Source: Euborellia annulipes (taxonomy: Eukaryota; Arthropoda; Insecta; Dermaptera; Anisolabididae). From it: 64,000 nucleotides of DNA. This document shows, piece after piece, positions 22,311 to 33,660 of the stretch; positions within the stretch are counted from its first letter, which is position 1; the number at the start of each line of letters is the position of its first letter. A program made the position numbers and the translations under genes. The notes under the pieces were generated by a model. The model ran no database searches. It was not told the origin of the DNA and worked only from the letters and a program-made list of their open reading frames with translations. The stretch is taken from contig JAKCPI010005083.1 of NCBI GenBank assembly GCA_023213315.1, positions 94,442 to 158,441 of the forward strand, in the 5' to 3' direction.

Positions 22311-22740
22311 CTAACCGTTCGACTTATAGCGCTAGCTATCACTGCTGTGCGCATGCGCGACTGTCTAGAAATGTGGGCAGCGGAGTGTGGAGTACAGGCA
22401 GTAAATAGGCAAAGAAAAATATTGCCTTTACTTTATAAATACGAGGTTCTGAAGTGTTTCAAATTTTTTTTTATTTGCAAATTCATATATATTAATTAAT
22501 AAATATAGTAATTATTTTATGAAACTAAATATTTTTAAACTTAATAAATATAATAAAATTGATAAATATTTTTCATCTGTATATTTATAAGGTAGGCGTC
22601 GCGACGCCTACCTTGCCTACCCTAGCGAGCCGCCACTGACGTCTAAGCGTACTTTAAAAATAGCTAGACTCTTATAAGGAATTTCTTAATGCGGTTTTTT
22701 TTTAAATGAATTAAATTCACAAGAGATTATAGGGACATCG

Positions 22741-22746
22741 AGCTAT

Positions 22747-22781
<35 letters not shown>

Positions 22782-23053
22782 AAAAAACATTCACACTTTT
22801 TTTCTCATTCACACTCACACTCACACACACATTCATACAGTCTTTTCGGCAACTCAGGCCATATAAGACTTTTTACGATATCCGTTATTGATAAATATAC
22901 ATATATGGGGTCCAGGCATTCTTATTTAAGCCATTTGGTATCCAATTGGCTTAAATAAAATCATCGGACTGCCTGGGGTCCGAACCCGCGACGTTTGGTA
23001 TATGAGGTTAGCACGCTAACCTCTACGCCATGCCCCGAGGGCTATAATTTTTT
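22741..23053 (-). mobile_element. SINE-2, full length with poly(A) tail
   Basis: Reading the minus strand: TGGCGTAGAGGTTAGCGTGC (A box), AACGTCGCGGGTTCGGACCC (B box), AGGCAGTCCGATGATTTTAT, a body with GGGGTCCAGGCATTC-type repeats, GCCGAAAAGACTGT, a GTGTGAGTG stretch, then a ~30-bp poly(A). GCTATAATTTTTTT occurs on both sides and looks like the target duplication. A Pol III-type SINE. Confidence 0.85.
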
Positions 23054-23107
23054 TAATGACTTATTAAAAAATTATCGTAATTAATTTTTTTGTTATCAAG
23101 CAAATAC

Positions 23108-23813
23108 AAAAAAAAAATCTGGTGTGACTGGCGCACAGCACACAACTTTCTCTTACCTTCGGTAATCGAAAGTTGTGTACTGTGCTTGTCACACCAGATT
23201 TTTTGTGTCTACATATATTTAGTTCCCGACAGTACGGAACATATGAATTCAGATGTAAAATTTATAAGTATGGGAAAATATTTATATTTTGTTACTATGG
23301 CAACCATTTCTCCTATCTTCCCTATGAAATACAAGAGTAAAGTGGTCTTCAGAAGATTTCAATTGCAAAATGAGAATATACATTTGAAAGAGCATCTGAA
23401 AAATAATTGATTTTTGAATTTAAAAAAAAAATCGTTGGAGCAAATTTTGAGAAAATCGAAAAAAACTGAAAAAGTGCATCAGTAAAGTACTAGTACACTT
23501 TGGCCGATTTTGATTAAAAGCTTATTTTTCCGGTCCCGGGGGGTGTTTAACTTAAATATAAAATTTCAACCTCATAGCTCAATTCCTTCATGCTTAAAAT
23601 TGAACACACACACACACACCCACACACCCACCCACACACCCACCCACACACCCACCCACACACAGACAGACCATGTCGCGAAAACCACTTTTTTGGATTC
23701 AGGGGACCTCAAAACGTGAAGATCCATCAAAATCTCGACATCGAATTTTTGACATGAATCCAATACTTTCTCTCTATATATATATTACATATATACATAG
23801 GTAAGAGAAAGTA
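23108..23813 (+). mobile_element. FamA copy 4, complete
   Basis: Complete from the hairpin start to GGTAAGAGAAAGTA. Flanked by A-runs on both sides. The microsatellite is (CA)n with CCCA units (23606-23662). An open frame of 106 codons at 23090 covers the left part but is not kept in other copies. Confidence 0.9.
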
Positions 23814-23814
23814 A

Positions 23815-24539
23815 AAATTTTTAAAATAAGCTTAGATGATTTATTTAAAATTCATCCGTCAAATTAGTTCAGCATTCTTGCAATAGATGGCAGGCTAGTC
23901 TAACAGCTGATCCCCTTTTTGACCTATATTTATATATTTTTATGCTTTTATAAAAGATACATAATATATAATAACATTTATAAAGTATTTATTGTTAAAA
24001 GATCAATGAAAATCAACCAAAAGCATTAAATATTATTAGCTACCATTCTGACATCTCTTGGCAATTTTCTGAATTACTTGATATTTTGGGCATACTTTTT
24101 ATGACACACAACGCCATCTTAGCGGGAAAAACATGCGTAACACCTTCGCTCCCGTTCTCCCTTAACTTGTTTCGTGGTTTCATAAAACCGCACTATTTTT
24201 CATTTATTTATTTATTTTAATAATACAATTAATAATAAATAGAATAAAAAGAGGAAATTTAATTTTGTTTATCCGAAATTAAATTGAAACTCAAATAGAA
24301 AACGTGAGAAAGTCCTAGCGGGGGATAAAATTATTTGATTTTAGGGCGTTTCGAATCAAAATTCGAACAAGGAAACTTCATTTATTTAAGAGACAACTGT
24401 GACTAATAATATAACATGTATCCAGGGGAAAAGGAAAGTCATTCAATATGAATTAAATTGATACATCCCGAAAATAGTCGGAACTTACAGCCTAAATGTT
24501 CTTTTAGAAAATTATTATTATCTGGCATCTATGTATAAA
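23815..24539. other. Unannotated stretch
   Basis: AT-rich, moderate complexity, no repeat family or gene recognised. Confidence 0.4.
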
Positions 24540-24692
24540 ATATGAGGATCCTATATTCCAATCCAGTGCTTGCTTGAGGATTTGTTTATATTAAATAAAT
24601 ATTTTTATTTAATGAAAAATCCCGCACGCCAAGGATTCGAACAGGGATCTTCTTTGTAGAGGCCGACACCCTGGCTCACTACACCAGCGAGC
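24540..24692 (-). mobile_element. SINE-1 head only
   Basis: tRNA-like head (GCTCGCTGGTGTAGTGAGCC A box, GTTCGAATCC B box on the minus strand) plus the TTCATTAAATAAAAATATTT joint and CACTGGATTGGAATATAGG. The rest is missing. A C-run follows. Confidence 0.85.
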
Positions 24693-24930
24693 CCCCCCCC
24701 CCCCCAATATTTAAATTTAATTAATTACATTAATGATTTGAATAAGTTTAATATATTTGCGTAATTTAATGATTTTCTTCTGATTTATAATTGAATAAAA
24801 TTAAATTTATTTCAAATAATTACTTTCGTATTATGATATTTAAATGAGAATAAAAAAAAAAATTATTTTCATATTTGCGAGATATTAATGACCCTGAATA
24901 CATTTAAATAATTAACGTCATCTTAGACCA

Positions 24931-26674
24931 GGCGCTGGAGGTAGTTGAGTATGCAAAATCTGAGGACCGAATTCTGACAATGGATTTGGGCTAAGAATAG
25001 CTCCCAGAATAAGGATCCGGATCTTGCCGGGCCAATTTTTGGTCCAATTTTTTTTTTACCCCCACCCCTATTATTTCCATAGGAAATCAATGGAATGCAT
25101 GCTAAGATGATGTGAAGATTTGCAATTATGGTCAAATTCGAGTACTTAAAACCTCAAAGAATGAAAAAACTGTCTTGTCAGCAACTGAGGGGATCCTCTA
25201 TAGTCCCCTGAGAAGTACTATCTTGCCACCAGTTGTGGTGGTCCCCTCTAACCCCTTCACCTCTTTTTCTCCCTTTATTATAAATTTAAATATACGGCCT
25301 TAAAACCATGCCAAATTATGGTGACCGGCAATTAAGTTCATAATCCACTATCTGGTACCCCAATCAATGAGAAATACTATCTTGCCGCCAGCTGCGGTGG
25401 TCCCCTCTAACCCCTTCATCTCTTTTCTCTCTCTCTGTTATAAATTTAAATGTACTGCCTTAAAACCATTCCAAATTGTGGGGACCGGCAATTATGTTCA
25501 TAATCCACTACCTGGTACTCCAATCAATGAAAAATACTATCTTGCCGCCAGCTGCGGTGGTCCCCTCTAATCCCTTCACCTCTTTTTTCTCTCTCTATTA
25601 TAAATTTAAATATACTGCCTAAAAATCACGCCAAATTGTGGGGACCGGCAATTATGCTCATAATCTACTACCTGGTGTATTTATAATAAAGGGAGAGAAA
25701 AGAGGTGAAGGGGTTAGAGGGGACAACCGCAGCTGGCGGCAAGATAGTACTTTTCATTGATTGGGGAACCAGGTAGTAGATTATGAGCATAATTGCCTGT
25801 CCCCACAATTTGGCGTGATGTTTAGGCCGTATATTTAAGTTTATAATAAAGGGAGAGAAAAGAAGTGAAGGGGTTAAAGGGGACCACCGCAGCTGGCGGC
25901 AAGATAGTATTTTTCATTGATTGGAGTACCAGGTAGTGGATTATGAACATAATTGCCGGTCCCCACAATTTGGCATGGTTTTAAGGCAGTACATTTAAAT
26001 TTATAACAGAGAGAGAGAAAAGAGGTGAAGGGGTTAAAGGCGACCACCGCAGCTGGCGGCAAGATAGTATTTTTCATTGATTGGAGTACCAGGTAGTGGA
26101 TTATGAACATAATTGCCGGTCCCCACAATTTGGCGTGATGTTAAGGCCGTATATTTAAATTTATAACAGAGAGAGAGAAAAGAGGTGAAAGGGTTAAAGG
26201 CGACCACCGCAGCTGGCGGCAAGATAGTATTTTTCATTGATTGGAGTACCAGGTAGTGGATTATGAACATAATTGCCGGTCCACACAATTTGGAGTGGTG
26301 TTTAGGCCTTATATTTAAATTTATCACAGAGAGAGAAAAAAGAGGTGAAGGGGTTAGAGGGGACCACCACAACTGGTGGCAAGATAGTACTTCTCAGGGG
26401 ACTATAGAGGATCCCCTCAGTTGCTGACAAGACAGTTTTTTCATTCTTTGAGGTTTTAAGTACTCGAATTTGACCATAATTGCAAATCTTCACATCATCT
26501 TAGCATGCATTCCATTGATTTCCTATGGAAATAATAGGGGTGGGGGTAAAAAAAAAATTGGACCAAAAATTGGCCCGGCAAGATCCGGATCCTTGTTCTG
26601 GGAGCTATTCTTAGTCCAAATCCATTGTCAGAATTCGGTCCTCAGATTTTGCATACTCAACTACCTCCAGCGCC
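24931..26674. mobile_element. Foldback element with inverted arrays of 160-bp repeats
   Basis: Outer arms 24931-25205 and 26400-26674 are near-identical inverted copies (GGCGCTGGAGGTAGTTGAGT and complement). Inside, a unit with CTTGCCGCCAGCTGCGGTGG repeats every 159-160 bp: three copies in plus orientation (marker at 25222, 25381, 25541) and five in minus (marker ending 25743, 25903, 26063, 26223, 26383). Orientation flips at about 25678. Inverted arms built from tandem repeats are the layout of Foldback (FB)-type elements. No transposase; the apparent 112-residue frame is made of repeat units. Confidence 0.88.
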
Positions 26675-26805
26675 CGCTCTATCTATTGTTATGTCATAAA
26701 AGAGAATTTACTGGTAATAATTATAAATTTTTTTATAAAATTTTTACTTAAACATTTATATATTAAAAGTTATATTAACTGACAAAAATGTTTTATTATT
26801 TGAAC

Positions 26806-27266
26806 CAAAATCCCCGTTTATTTACCCAAGGTGCTTTCGTGCACGGAGAAATTCAACCGGCCTTTGGGCGTAGTAGCCATCTATCGGCACCCTGTGAAAT
26901 TACATTATTCCCTATCTCTAACTCCCCCTCCTGCTCTCGTCTCTAGCTAGTGAACTAATCCTTATTTCTGGTTCCACCCGGCTCCTTTTATCCAACCTCT
27001 TCTATGCTAGGGAGGATGTCCTAGTTTGAGAAAGAACTCCCTCAGCATCGACTCCTTTCGAGGAATGCATCACTGAGAGGGAACCTTCTTTACAGGACGG
27101 GATGTCACAGCAACTCCCTCTCCTCGTAGAGTTGCCTGGGGGCTATTGTGGTGGGATCTTAAATAGACCTAAATATTTTTATTTAATGAAAAAATTACGC
27201 ACGCCCAGGATTTGAACACGAATCTTCTTTGTAGAAGCCGACACCTTAACCCGCTACACCAGCGTG
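26806..27266 (-). mobile_element. SINE-1, near full length
   Basis: From AAAATCCCCGTTTATTTACC through GGCCTTTGGGCGTAG, ACTCCTTTCGAGGAATGCAT and GAGTTGCCTGGGGGC to the head CTACACCAGCGTG. Confidence 0.9.
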
Positions 27267-27269
27267 TCA

Positions 27270-27795
27270 TTCAAAATAAATAAATTGAGCTTAACTATGT
27301 ATTTAAAAATAATAACCCAAGAAGGGAAAAATTAGACAATCACGTGGGTGTTTGGAGAGGCAGAGGCCCTAATAAGGTTATAATAACGATATCGGGTTCT
27401 AACATTATATAATAACGTACCGTATGTATGCATTAATTTCAATTATACAACATAATACAAACATTTGCTCGCGTTCCATTCCTCTTCTTGATGTTGTCAA
27501 ACAGATTCCACCGCTTTAATTCTTCTAACAATTAATTTCCTCTCTCCGATTTCAGCAGCGCAAGGAAACAATTTGAAATTTCTTTCTATTCGTGGTCATA
27601 ATAAACCATAAATATTTAAAATTTCCGGTAAAATATTGAAGAGGAGATCTTTTAAGAGAGTAAAGAAGTAATACTTGAAATATAAACCGGGTTTTTGGCA
27701 CTTGAGTAGTATTTTTTGGAATTGGTATGTGCTTTCACTGTACGATACATCAGGAGTAACTAACAGGGAAATAATGTTTTTTTTTAAATCAACCA
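27270..27795. other. Unannotated stretch
   Basis: Includes a moderately complex part at 27460-27600 (CTCTCCGATTTCAGCAGCGC), where TTTCAG could be a splice acceptor by chance. No supported gene. Confidence 0.35.
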
Positions 27796-27799
27796 TGTA

Positions 27800-27989
27800 C
27801 TGTGAGTGCCACAATTAAGTCCCCATCTGATAGCTTTAGCCTATGGTAAATGGTGAAATAATTTTAAATTTGAAAAGGTAAAATAAAATCATATGTACCA
27901 GATTAAAATTATTTCACTTTACATCATATACAATACCATATAGTTAAGGCTAAAGCTATCAAGTGGGGACTTAATTGTAGCTTTCACTG
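27800..27989. mobile_element. TA-flanked MITE, 190 bp
   Basis: Inverted ends GTGCCACAATTAAGTCCCCA and GGGGACTTAATTGTAGCTTT continue to TGATAGCTTTAGCC and its complement. TA occurs on both sides (27798-27799, 27990-27991). A Tc1/mariner-type MITE is likely. Confidence 0.8.
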
Positions 27990-28103
27990 TACAATATTTA
28001 CTTATTTCAAAATTCAAAATAAATGATTGAGGGATCTTTTGTCTGTCTGTCACACTCCATTTGACCAACTTCCCGTTGGAATCTTGAAATAAAATTTTGA
28101 ATA

Positions 28104-28412
28104 GCTCCCAGGCAACTCTATGAGAAAAGAGATTTGCTGTGACATACCGTCCTGTGGAAGTTTCCCTCTCAGTGACGCATTCTTCGAAAGGAGTATGTCC
28201 TGAGGGAGTCCATCTTCAAAGTAGGACATCCTCCCTAGCATACAAGAGGTTGGATAAAAGGGACCGGGTGGAAGGATTAGTTCATTAACTAGAAATGAAT
28301 GTAGGAGGAGTTAGAGATAGAAAATAATGTAACTTCTCGGGATGCCTGTAGAGGGCTACGGCCAGAGGCCGGGTCTTCGTACACCAAAACACCACGGGGA
28401 AATAAACAGGTA
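28104..28412 (+). mobile_element. SINE-1, head missing
   Basis: Starts at AGGCAACTCTATGAGAAAAG and runs to CACCACGGGGAAATAAACAGG; ends before the ATT tail. Confidence 0.85.
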
Positions 28413-28800
28413 AACTTTACTCACAAACTTTTTCAAGATACACCACGTCTAGCGCTAGCGTTGCTACGTTTGAAAGACTGGCCGCTTGGGCGCGCTAGTG
28501 TTAGTTGTATTTGGAACCTGTTTAGAAAATGTAAACAATTTTACTTTCAGAAGTTAATAAACAAATCTTAACTTCTTTCAAATATTTTCTATATATTTTA
28601 GATAATTTGCATATTGAATTAACACTGATTTTACATATTTGAAGCATTTTGGAGAACTCGTGTTTGCATATGTATGTACCGAAAAGTAAAAACCTAAAAA
28701 TCTAGTACAGATGATTTTATTTTACCATTTAAAATTTAAAATTGCAATGTTGGGTAGCGAGGATGCAGCCAAAGAGGTTTTGGACCAAAGAAAAACAGCA

Positions 28801-28861
28801 ATTCCAATAGAGACGTTTCGGCGAAAATTTTATTTTGCCATCTTCAGTCGTTCAGGAATTT
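28801..28861 (-). ncRNA. Hammerhead-ribozyme-like motif, left arm
   Basis: Minus-strand copy with the same core, stem II and stem I arms as the right-arm motif at 29080-29140. Confidence 0.55.
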
Positions 28862-29079
28862 TTTCATGTTCATATTCAATATGAACATGTGTCATTTGGC
28901 CAAGTCGGTTTTTTAAAATTTCTACTTTGAGGGCAATGGCTCAGAGAGTTTCGAAGTATTATTTATTTTTTTTTTTTTAATACTTCGAAACTCTCTGAGC
29001 CATTGCCCTCAAAGTAGAAATTTTTAAAAAACCGACTTGGCTAAATGACACATGTTCATATTGAATATGAACATGAAAA

Positions 29080-29140
29080 AATTCCTGAACGACTGAAGAT
29101 GGCAAAATAAAATTTTCGCCGAAACGTCTCTATTGGAATT
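29080..29140 (+). ncRNA. Hammerhead-ribozyme-like motif with long stem II
   Basis: AATTCC and GGAATT form the outer stem I, then an internal loop, then GA/TC next to the core. Core CTGAAGA. Stem II pairs GGC with GCC and AAAAT with ATTTT. GAAAC is followed by GTC. The internal loop in stem I next to a hairpin stem II resembles the tertiary-contact layout of natural hammerheads. Confidence 0.6.
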
Positions 29141-29309
29141 GCTGTTTTTCTTTGGTCCAAAACCTCTTTGGCTGCATCCTCGCTACCCAACATTGCAATA
29201 TCTACAGCCACTAACTCAACCAAATTTAAAATTATTTCACCATATACTATACCATATATTTAAGGCTCTAGCTATCAGGTGGGGACTTAATTGTGGCGCT
29301 CACTGTACC

Positions 29310-29845
29310 ACGGTTATTAGTTTTGAACAAATATTTTTTCTCATTTCTTAAGTCTCTCTATTTTTGGAGGAATTCCTAATCCGCTTTGAATATAACACCT
29401 CTCTCTAGAGCATCTTAACTTTTTTATTGTTATCTTTTAACATTTCTTAAAAAAAAAAAAGAAAGAAGAAAATATCGCCTCTCTGTTCATCATAAATCAC
29501 CAACTTTTCATTCAAAAATTATCTCCTCAGAGAGACAGAGAGAAAAAAAAAAAGACGATTCACAAAACTTTCCTCTTCGTCTCTAATATCTATAGGGAGA
29601 GTAATTAAAGAAAGAAAAAGTTGTGGAATGCATTCGTTATACCACCTCTAGCATGAAAAGTTTATTTATTGCAATATGATGCTATCTGTCTTTACGTTTT
29701 TTTTTTTTTTTTTATACTGCCATCTGTTATGTAAACAGGAAGTTTTTAACTAAATGTCAATATGATAATATTTATAAGATGCTAATTTTCTGGCATATTT
29801 TAAATTTTACGATTGTTTTCTTACCTAATGTTAATATATTGCATT
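29310..29845. other. Unannotated AT-rich stretch
   Basis: Poly-A and poly-T runs, no family recognised. Confidence 0.4.
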
Positions 29846-30437
29846 CATGTCAAAAATCGAGATTTTGATGGAAATACACGTTTTGAGGCCCTTGGTCCAA
29901 AATATCTCAAGAACGAAAAGAGCTAGGAGGTTGAAATTTTATATTCAAGTTAGGCACCCCCCTGAGACGTAACACGAAGCTTTTGAACAAAACCAACCAA
30001 AGAGTACTAGTTTTTTAATGATATGCTTTTTTTTTTTTAATTCAAATTTCGCTCGAATTACTTTGATTAAAATTTATTAATCAACTATTTTTTCGATGCT
30101 CTTTAAAAAGTATATCAGTAAAAATTTTCTTGAAAATTGTTTGAAGTCAAGGGCGGATACAAGGGGGGGGGGGTAAAGGGTATAATTACTCCCCTCCCCA
30201 AGATTTGAAAAAAATACCTTTTTTTCGCAAAAAAATTTATTTCTAATGTAAAATTTTGAAAATTAATACTTAAAAATATGATTTGTATTTATATTCTGCC
30301 AATCAAGTACAGAATGTGCCTTTAAATTACCGAAGATATGAAAAAATAGTGTGCTGTGCGACGAGTCCCACCAGATTACCCCCCCCCCCCGAGAAACACC
30401 TCTGGATCCGCCCTTGTTTGAAGTACACTTTTACTGA
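29846..30437 (-). mobile_element. FamA copy 5, diverged, interrupted by a hAT MITE
   Basis: ATTCATGTCAAAAATCGAGAT, GAGGTTGAAATTTTATATTCAA and ACAAAACCAACCAAAGAGTA match FamA in minus orientation. The microsatellite is lost. The MITE splits the TTTGAAGT block. Confidence 0.8.
30148..30416. mobile_element. hAT-type MITE, family with 56584-56824
   Basis: Ends CAAGGGCGGAT and ATCCGCCCTTG, perfect 8-bp TSD TTTGAAGT at 30140-30147 and 30417-30424. Inside, next to the C-run, GTGCTGTGCGACGAGTCCCA then CCAGATTA resembles part of the FamA terminal hairpin. Confidence 0.9.
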
Positions 30438-30452
30438 TGTCGTATTTCCACC

Positions 30453-30857
30453 CCGGCACCCCTACATCTATCCTTTCTATCTCTAACTCCTCTTCCTGCG
30501 TTCATTTCTAGTTAATGAACTAATCATTCCACCCGGCCCTTTTATCCAACATCTTTTATCCTAGGAAGGATGTCCTACTTAGAAGTTGGAATTCCTCAGG
30601 ACAAACTCCTTTCGAAGAATGCATCACTGAGAAGGAACCTTCTTTACATGACGGGATGTCACAGCAACTCCCTCTCCTCGTAGAGTTCCCTAGGGGCTAT
30701 TGTGGTGAGATCCTATATATTCCAATCCAGTGCCTGCTTGAGGATTTGTTTCCATTAAATAAATATTTTTATTTAATGAAAAATCCCGCACGCCCAGGGT
30801 TTGAACAGGGATCTTCTTTGTAGAAACCGAAACCCTAGCCCACTACACCAGCGAGTC
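30453..30857 (-). mobile_element. SINE-1 with complete head
   Basis: From the CGGCACCCCTACATC block through body to the head, where GTTCAAACCCTGG (B box) and TGGTGTAGTGGGC (A box) are well preserved on the minus strand. Confidence 0.9.
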
Positions 30858-30877
30858 AACATATAAAATACACACTG

Positions 30878-31072
30878 TCTATGGAATTTTGAATTAATTG
30901 ACTTTTTTACTTTTTACTTATGAAATGCAAGTGGTCAAGTTAATACTAAGGTGATATGGGAAACTAATATCTCGACACAAAAAATCTGATGTAACAGGCA
31001 CAGTACACACTTTCGATTACCAAAGTTAAAGAGAAAGTTGCGTGCTCTGCGTTAAGTCACACCGGTTTTTTT
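30878..31072 (-). mobile_element. FamA-related fragment with terminal hairpin
   Basis: ATGCAAGTGGTCAAGTTAA then the FamA hairpin (AAAATCTGATGTAACAGGC to AGTCACACCGGTTTTT). The same variant body recurs at 58320-58465, so this is a FamA subfamily. Confidence 0.75.
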
Positions 31073-31079
31073 TTTTTTT

Positions 31080-31505
31080 TTTGTTTTAATTTAAAATCCT
31101 TTCTGGGGCTTTTTTTCTGAAAAATAAACCCCAAAGGTCGTGGACAAAGAGAAGAGAGATAAAATTTTGCTTTTTATTGGACCAGATCTAAGAATATTAA
31201 AAAAAGTAAAAAAAGAAGAAAATATTCTTAGAGAAGATGATACATTTTTAATACATTAAAAGGTTTCTTAAATTATTAAGAAAGCATTTAAAAAATTAAA
31301 AAAAAAATCTCTAAAACTTGATTTTATTTTTCTAATAGGAAAAAAAGATAGAATTTAATCCAAAGAGATTTATTAATTCTCATAAAAACCTTTTAATTAA
31401 AATCGCTATTTAATTCCCCCCCCCTCACCTTCCCCGTGACTTAGAGGACTTGACAAATGTCAATATTAAAGTCAAGGGGCGACCAGTTAAGGATCCTGCG
31501 CTTTT
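31080..31505. other. Unannotated AT-rich stretch
   Basis: Poly-T, A-runs and a short C-run near 31418. No gene recognised. Confidence 0.4.
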
Positions 31506-32781
31506 TTACTTTCTCTTACCTACACTGTAAAAAAAAATATGAATTTTCAATCATTTTCCATATACTTTCGTGGTTGAATATTAATATACCCAGGATATGA
31601 AATAAAATTAATATAAAAGTTTATGAACAAATTACCAACTTTTAAACTTATCTTTTTCTTTGTGTGCCGCCAAATTTTGAAATCGTTAAAAGTGCACTGC
31701 GCGACAAGTTGAGAATCCCTGGTCTAAACGTTCTCAAATAACTCGACTACCTCAAGGAATTTTTATTAATATTATTTTATAATTATTTTAAGGAAACTTG
31801 AAATTATTCTTTTAAAATTTATTTCACAAATCTAAATTTATTAAATTCTGGTTTGAAATTCGCGCTCTAAACTATTTAAATATTTATGAAGTATATTACA
31901 ATCATACTAATTAAATAATTTTTAGAAAATAATTCAACTAAATAGCTATAAAAATAAAAATAAAAATTAACAATTTTTACCAAAATAATTAATTTTAAAA
32001 TATACAAGACATTTGTTAGGTTGGCAACAAATTGAACTTTCTCAATATATTCATAAACAGTTTATGAAACAGAGTTCCTATACTTGTATAGGAAGTTTTT
32101 TGGAAGTTTTTTTAACAGTGTATGTATATATGTAATATATATATAGAGAGAAAGTATTGGATTCATGTCAAAAATTCGATGTCGAGATTTTGATGGATCT
32201 TCACGTTTTGAGGTCCCCTGAATCCAAAAAAGTGGTTTTCGCGACATGGTCTGTCTGTGTGTGGGTGGGTGGGTGGGTGGGTGTGTCTGTGTTCAATTTT
32301 AAGCATGAAGAAATTGAGCTACGAGGTTGAAATTCTATATTTAACTTAAACACCTCCCGGGACCGGAAAATAAGCTTTTAATCAAAATCGGCCAAAGAGT
32401 ACTAGTACTTTACTGATGTACTTTTTCAGTTTTTTTCGATTTTCTCAAAATTTGCTCCAACGATTTTTTTTAAAATTCAAAAATCAATTATTTTTTAGAT
32501 GCTCTTTAAAATCTATATTCTCATTTTGCGATTGAAATCTTCTGAAGACCACTTTACTCTTGTATTTCATAGGGAAGATAGGAGAAATGGTTGCCATGGT
32601 AACAAAATATAAATATTTTCCCATACTTATAAATTTTACATCTGAATTCAAATGTTCCGTACTGTCGGGAACTAAATATATGTCGACACAAAAAATCTGG
32701 TGTGACAAGCACAGTACACAACTTTCGATTACCGAAGGTAAGAGAAAGTTGTGTGCTGTGCGCCAGTCACAACAGATTTTT
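31506..32781 (-). mobile_element. FamA copy 7, complete but split by a TA-flanked element
   Basis: The right end TACTTTCTCTTACC (31507-31520) is separated from the rest (TGTATATATGTAATATAT onward, 32123-32781) by the insertion. The hairpin ends CACAACAGATTTTTT. A CCCA/GGGT microsatellite is at 32260-32285. Confidence 0.9.
31523..32120. mobile_element. TA-flanked TIR element inside FamA
   Basis: CACTGTAAAAAAAAATATG and its counterpart TTTTTTTAACAGTG are flanked by TA on both sides (31521-31522, 32121-32122). A second, end-less copy of the inside is inverted at 57425-57767. It carries a CAGTGATTCTCAACTTG-like block, as seen in hAT ends. Confidence 0.85.
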
Positions 32782-32795
32782 TCTTTATGTGTCAC

Positions 32796-33068
32796 CAGTA
32801 GCGTAACGTTTTATAGCTGGGCCCCCCCGCAAACCTTTATTTCGGGCCCCATTATTAGACTTTACAAAAAATATTTTTAAAATACAGTATATCCCTGAAC
32901 CCTGAGGGCCCCGGGCCCTTTCAAAGTCAAATTTTCATTAATTTTTTTTTTATCTAAATTTTTCCGTTTTTACCGGAGCCCTGAGGAGATACAGTTTTTT
33001 AGCCCGGCCCGGCCCGTGCCCCCCCCCCCCGCATTGCGGGATCTGCGGTGGCTTACGTTACGCCACTG
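32796..33068. mobile_element. hAT-type MITE
   Basis: Ends CAGTAGCGTAACG and CGTTACGCCACTG. TSD TGTGTCAC at 32788-32795 versus TGTGCCAC at 33069-33076 (7 of 8). Inside are C-rich GGGCCC blocks. The right end resembles a piece near 63603-63624. Confidence 0.88.
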
Positions 33069-33149
33069 TGTGCCACATCTTGTTTTACATAAATCCGCAT
33101 ATCTGGATTTTAAAAAACTAGCTTTCGCTAGTCCCATTCACACTTTATT

Positions 33150-33660
33150 AATTAATAGGGTTAGGGTGTGAGCTTCTACAAAGGAGATCCGTGTTCGCAT
33201 CTTGGCCGTGTTAAATAAAAATATTTATTTAATGTAAACAAATCCTCAAGCAGATCCTGGATTAGAATATTGGATCTCACTACAATAGTCTCAAGAGAAC
33301 TCTACGAGGAGAAGGAGTTGCTGTGACATCCCGTCCTGTGGAAGGGATGGAAAGAAATTTCCCTCTCAGTGATGCATTCTTCGAAAGGAGTATGTCCTGA
33401 GGGAGTCCATCCTCAAAGTAGGACATCCTCCCTAGCATAGAAGAGGTTAGGTAAAAGGGACCGGGTGGAATAATTAGTTCATTAGCTATTGATAGAATTG
33501 AACGCAGGAGGAGGAGTTAGAAAAAGGAAATGATGTAACTTCACGGGGTGCCGGTAGATGGCTACGGCTAGAAACCGGATGTGTGTCTTCGAGCACAAAA
33601 GCACCTCGGGTAAATAAATAGGATTTTGAAAACGCTTCGTGCGGGCGGCAGGGCTAGAAT
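33150..33660 (+). mobile_element. SINE-1, with a Helitron-like terminus just after
   Basis: GGTTAGGGTGTGAGCTTCTACA and GTGTTCGCATCTTGG (damaged B box) start it, then the full body to ACCTCGGGTAAATAAATAGG (33622). It is followed by CGCTTCGTGCGGGCGGCAGGGCTAG (about 33632-33656), a sequence like the Helitron-type ends found elsewhere in the window. Confidence 0.8.

Larger units (their letters stand above)
21728..22638 (-). mobile_element. Internally deleted hAT element with transposase remnant
   Basis: Ends CAGTGGCGGCTCG and GCGAGCCGCCACTG; perfect 8-bp TSD ACGTCTAA at 21720-21727 and 22639-22646. The element keeps the last part of a hAT transposase on the minus strand. A hammerhead-like sequence and two AT microsatellites lie in the left half and probably came by later insertion. 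Confidence 0.92.
28744..29200. repeat. ~457-bp palindrome with a hammerhead-like motif in each arm
   Basis: Arms start GCAATGTTGGGTAGCGAGG and end with the complement; near-perfect over about 220 bp. The centre is a T-run near 28975. Contents from the outside in: GGTTTTGGACCAAAG, the hammerhead-like motif, ATGTTCATATTGAATATGAACATG-like sub-palindrome, ATGGCTCAGAGAGTTTCGAAG. Confidence 0.88.
28706..29305. mobile_element. Second copy of the TA-flanked MITE, split by a hammerhead palindrome
   Basis: 28706-28745 (GATGATTTTATTTTACC) and 29200-29305 (AAATTATTTCACCATATACT to GGACTTAATTGTGGCGCTCACTG, TA after) match the MITE at 27800-27989. The palindrome lies between, so it entered an existing MITE. 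Confidence 0.7.

Noticed and set aside
23090..23410. 106-codon open frame in FamA, with a similar one at 32484-32880
   Set aside because: The frame crosses the terminal hairpin and body in both orientations, is not kept across copies, and has no domain. It is a by-product of repeat sequence.
25367..26372. Open frames of 84-112 codons in the foldback element
   Set aside because: They are read through 160-bp repeat units and mirror each other on both strands.
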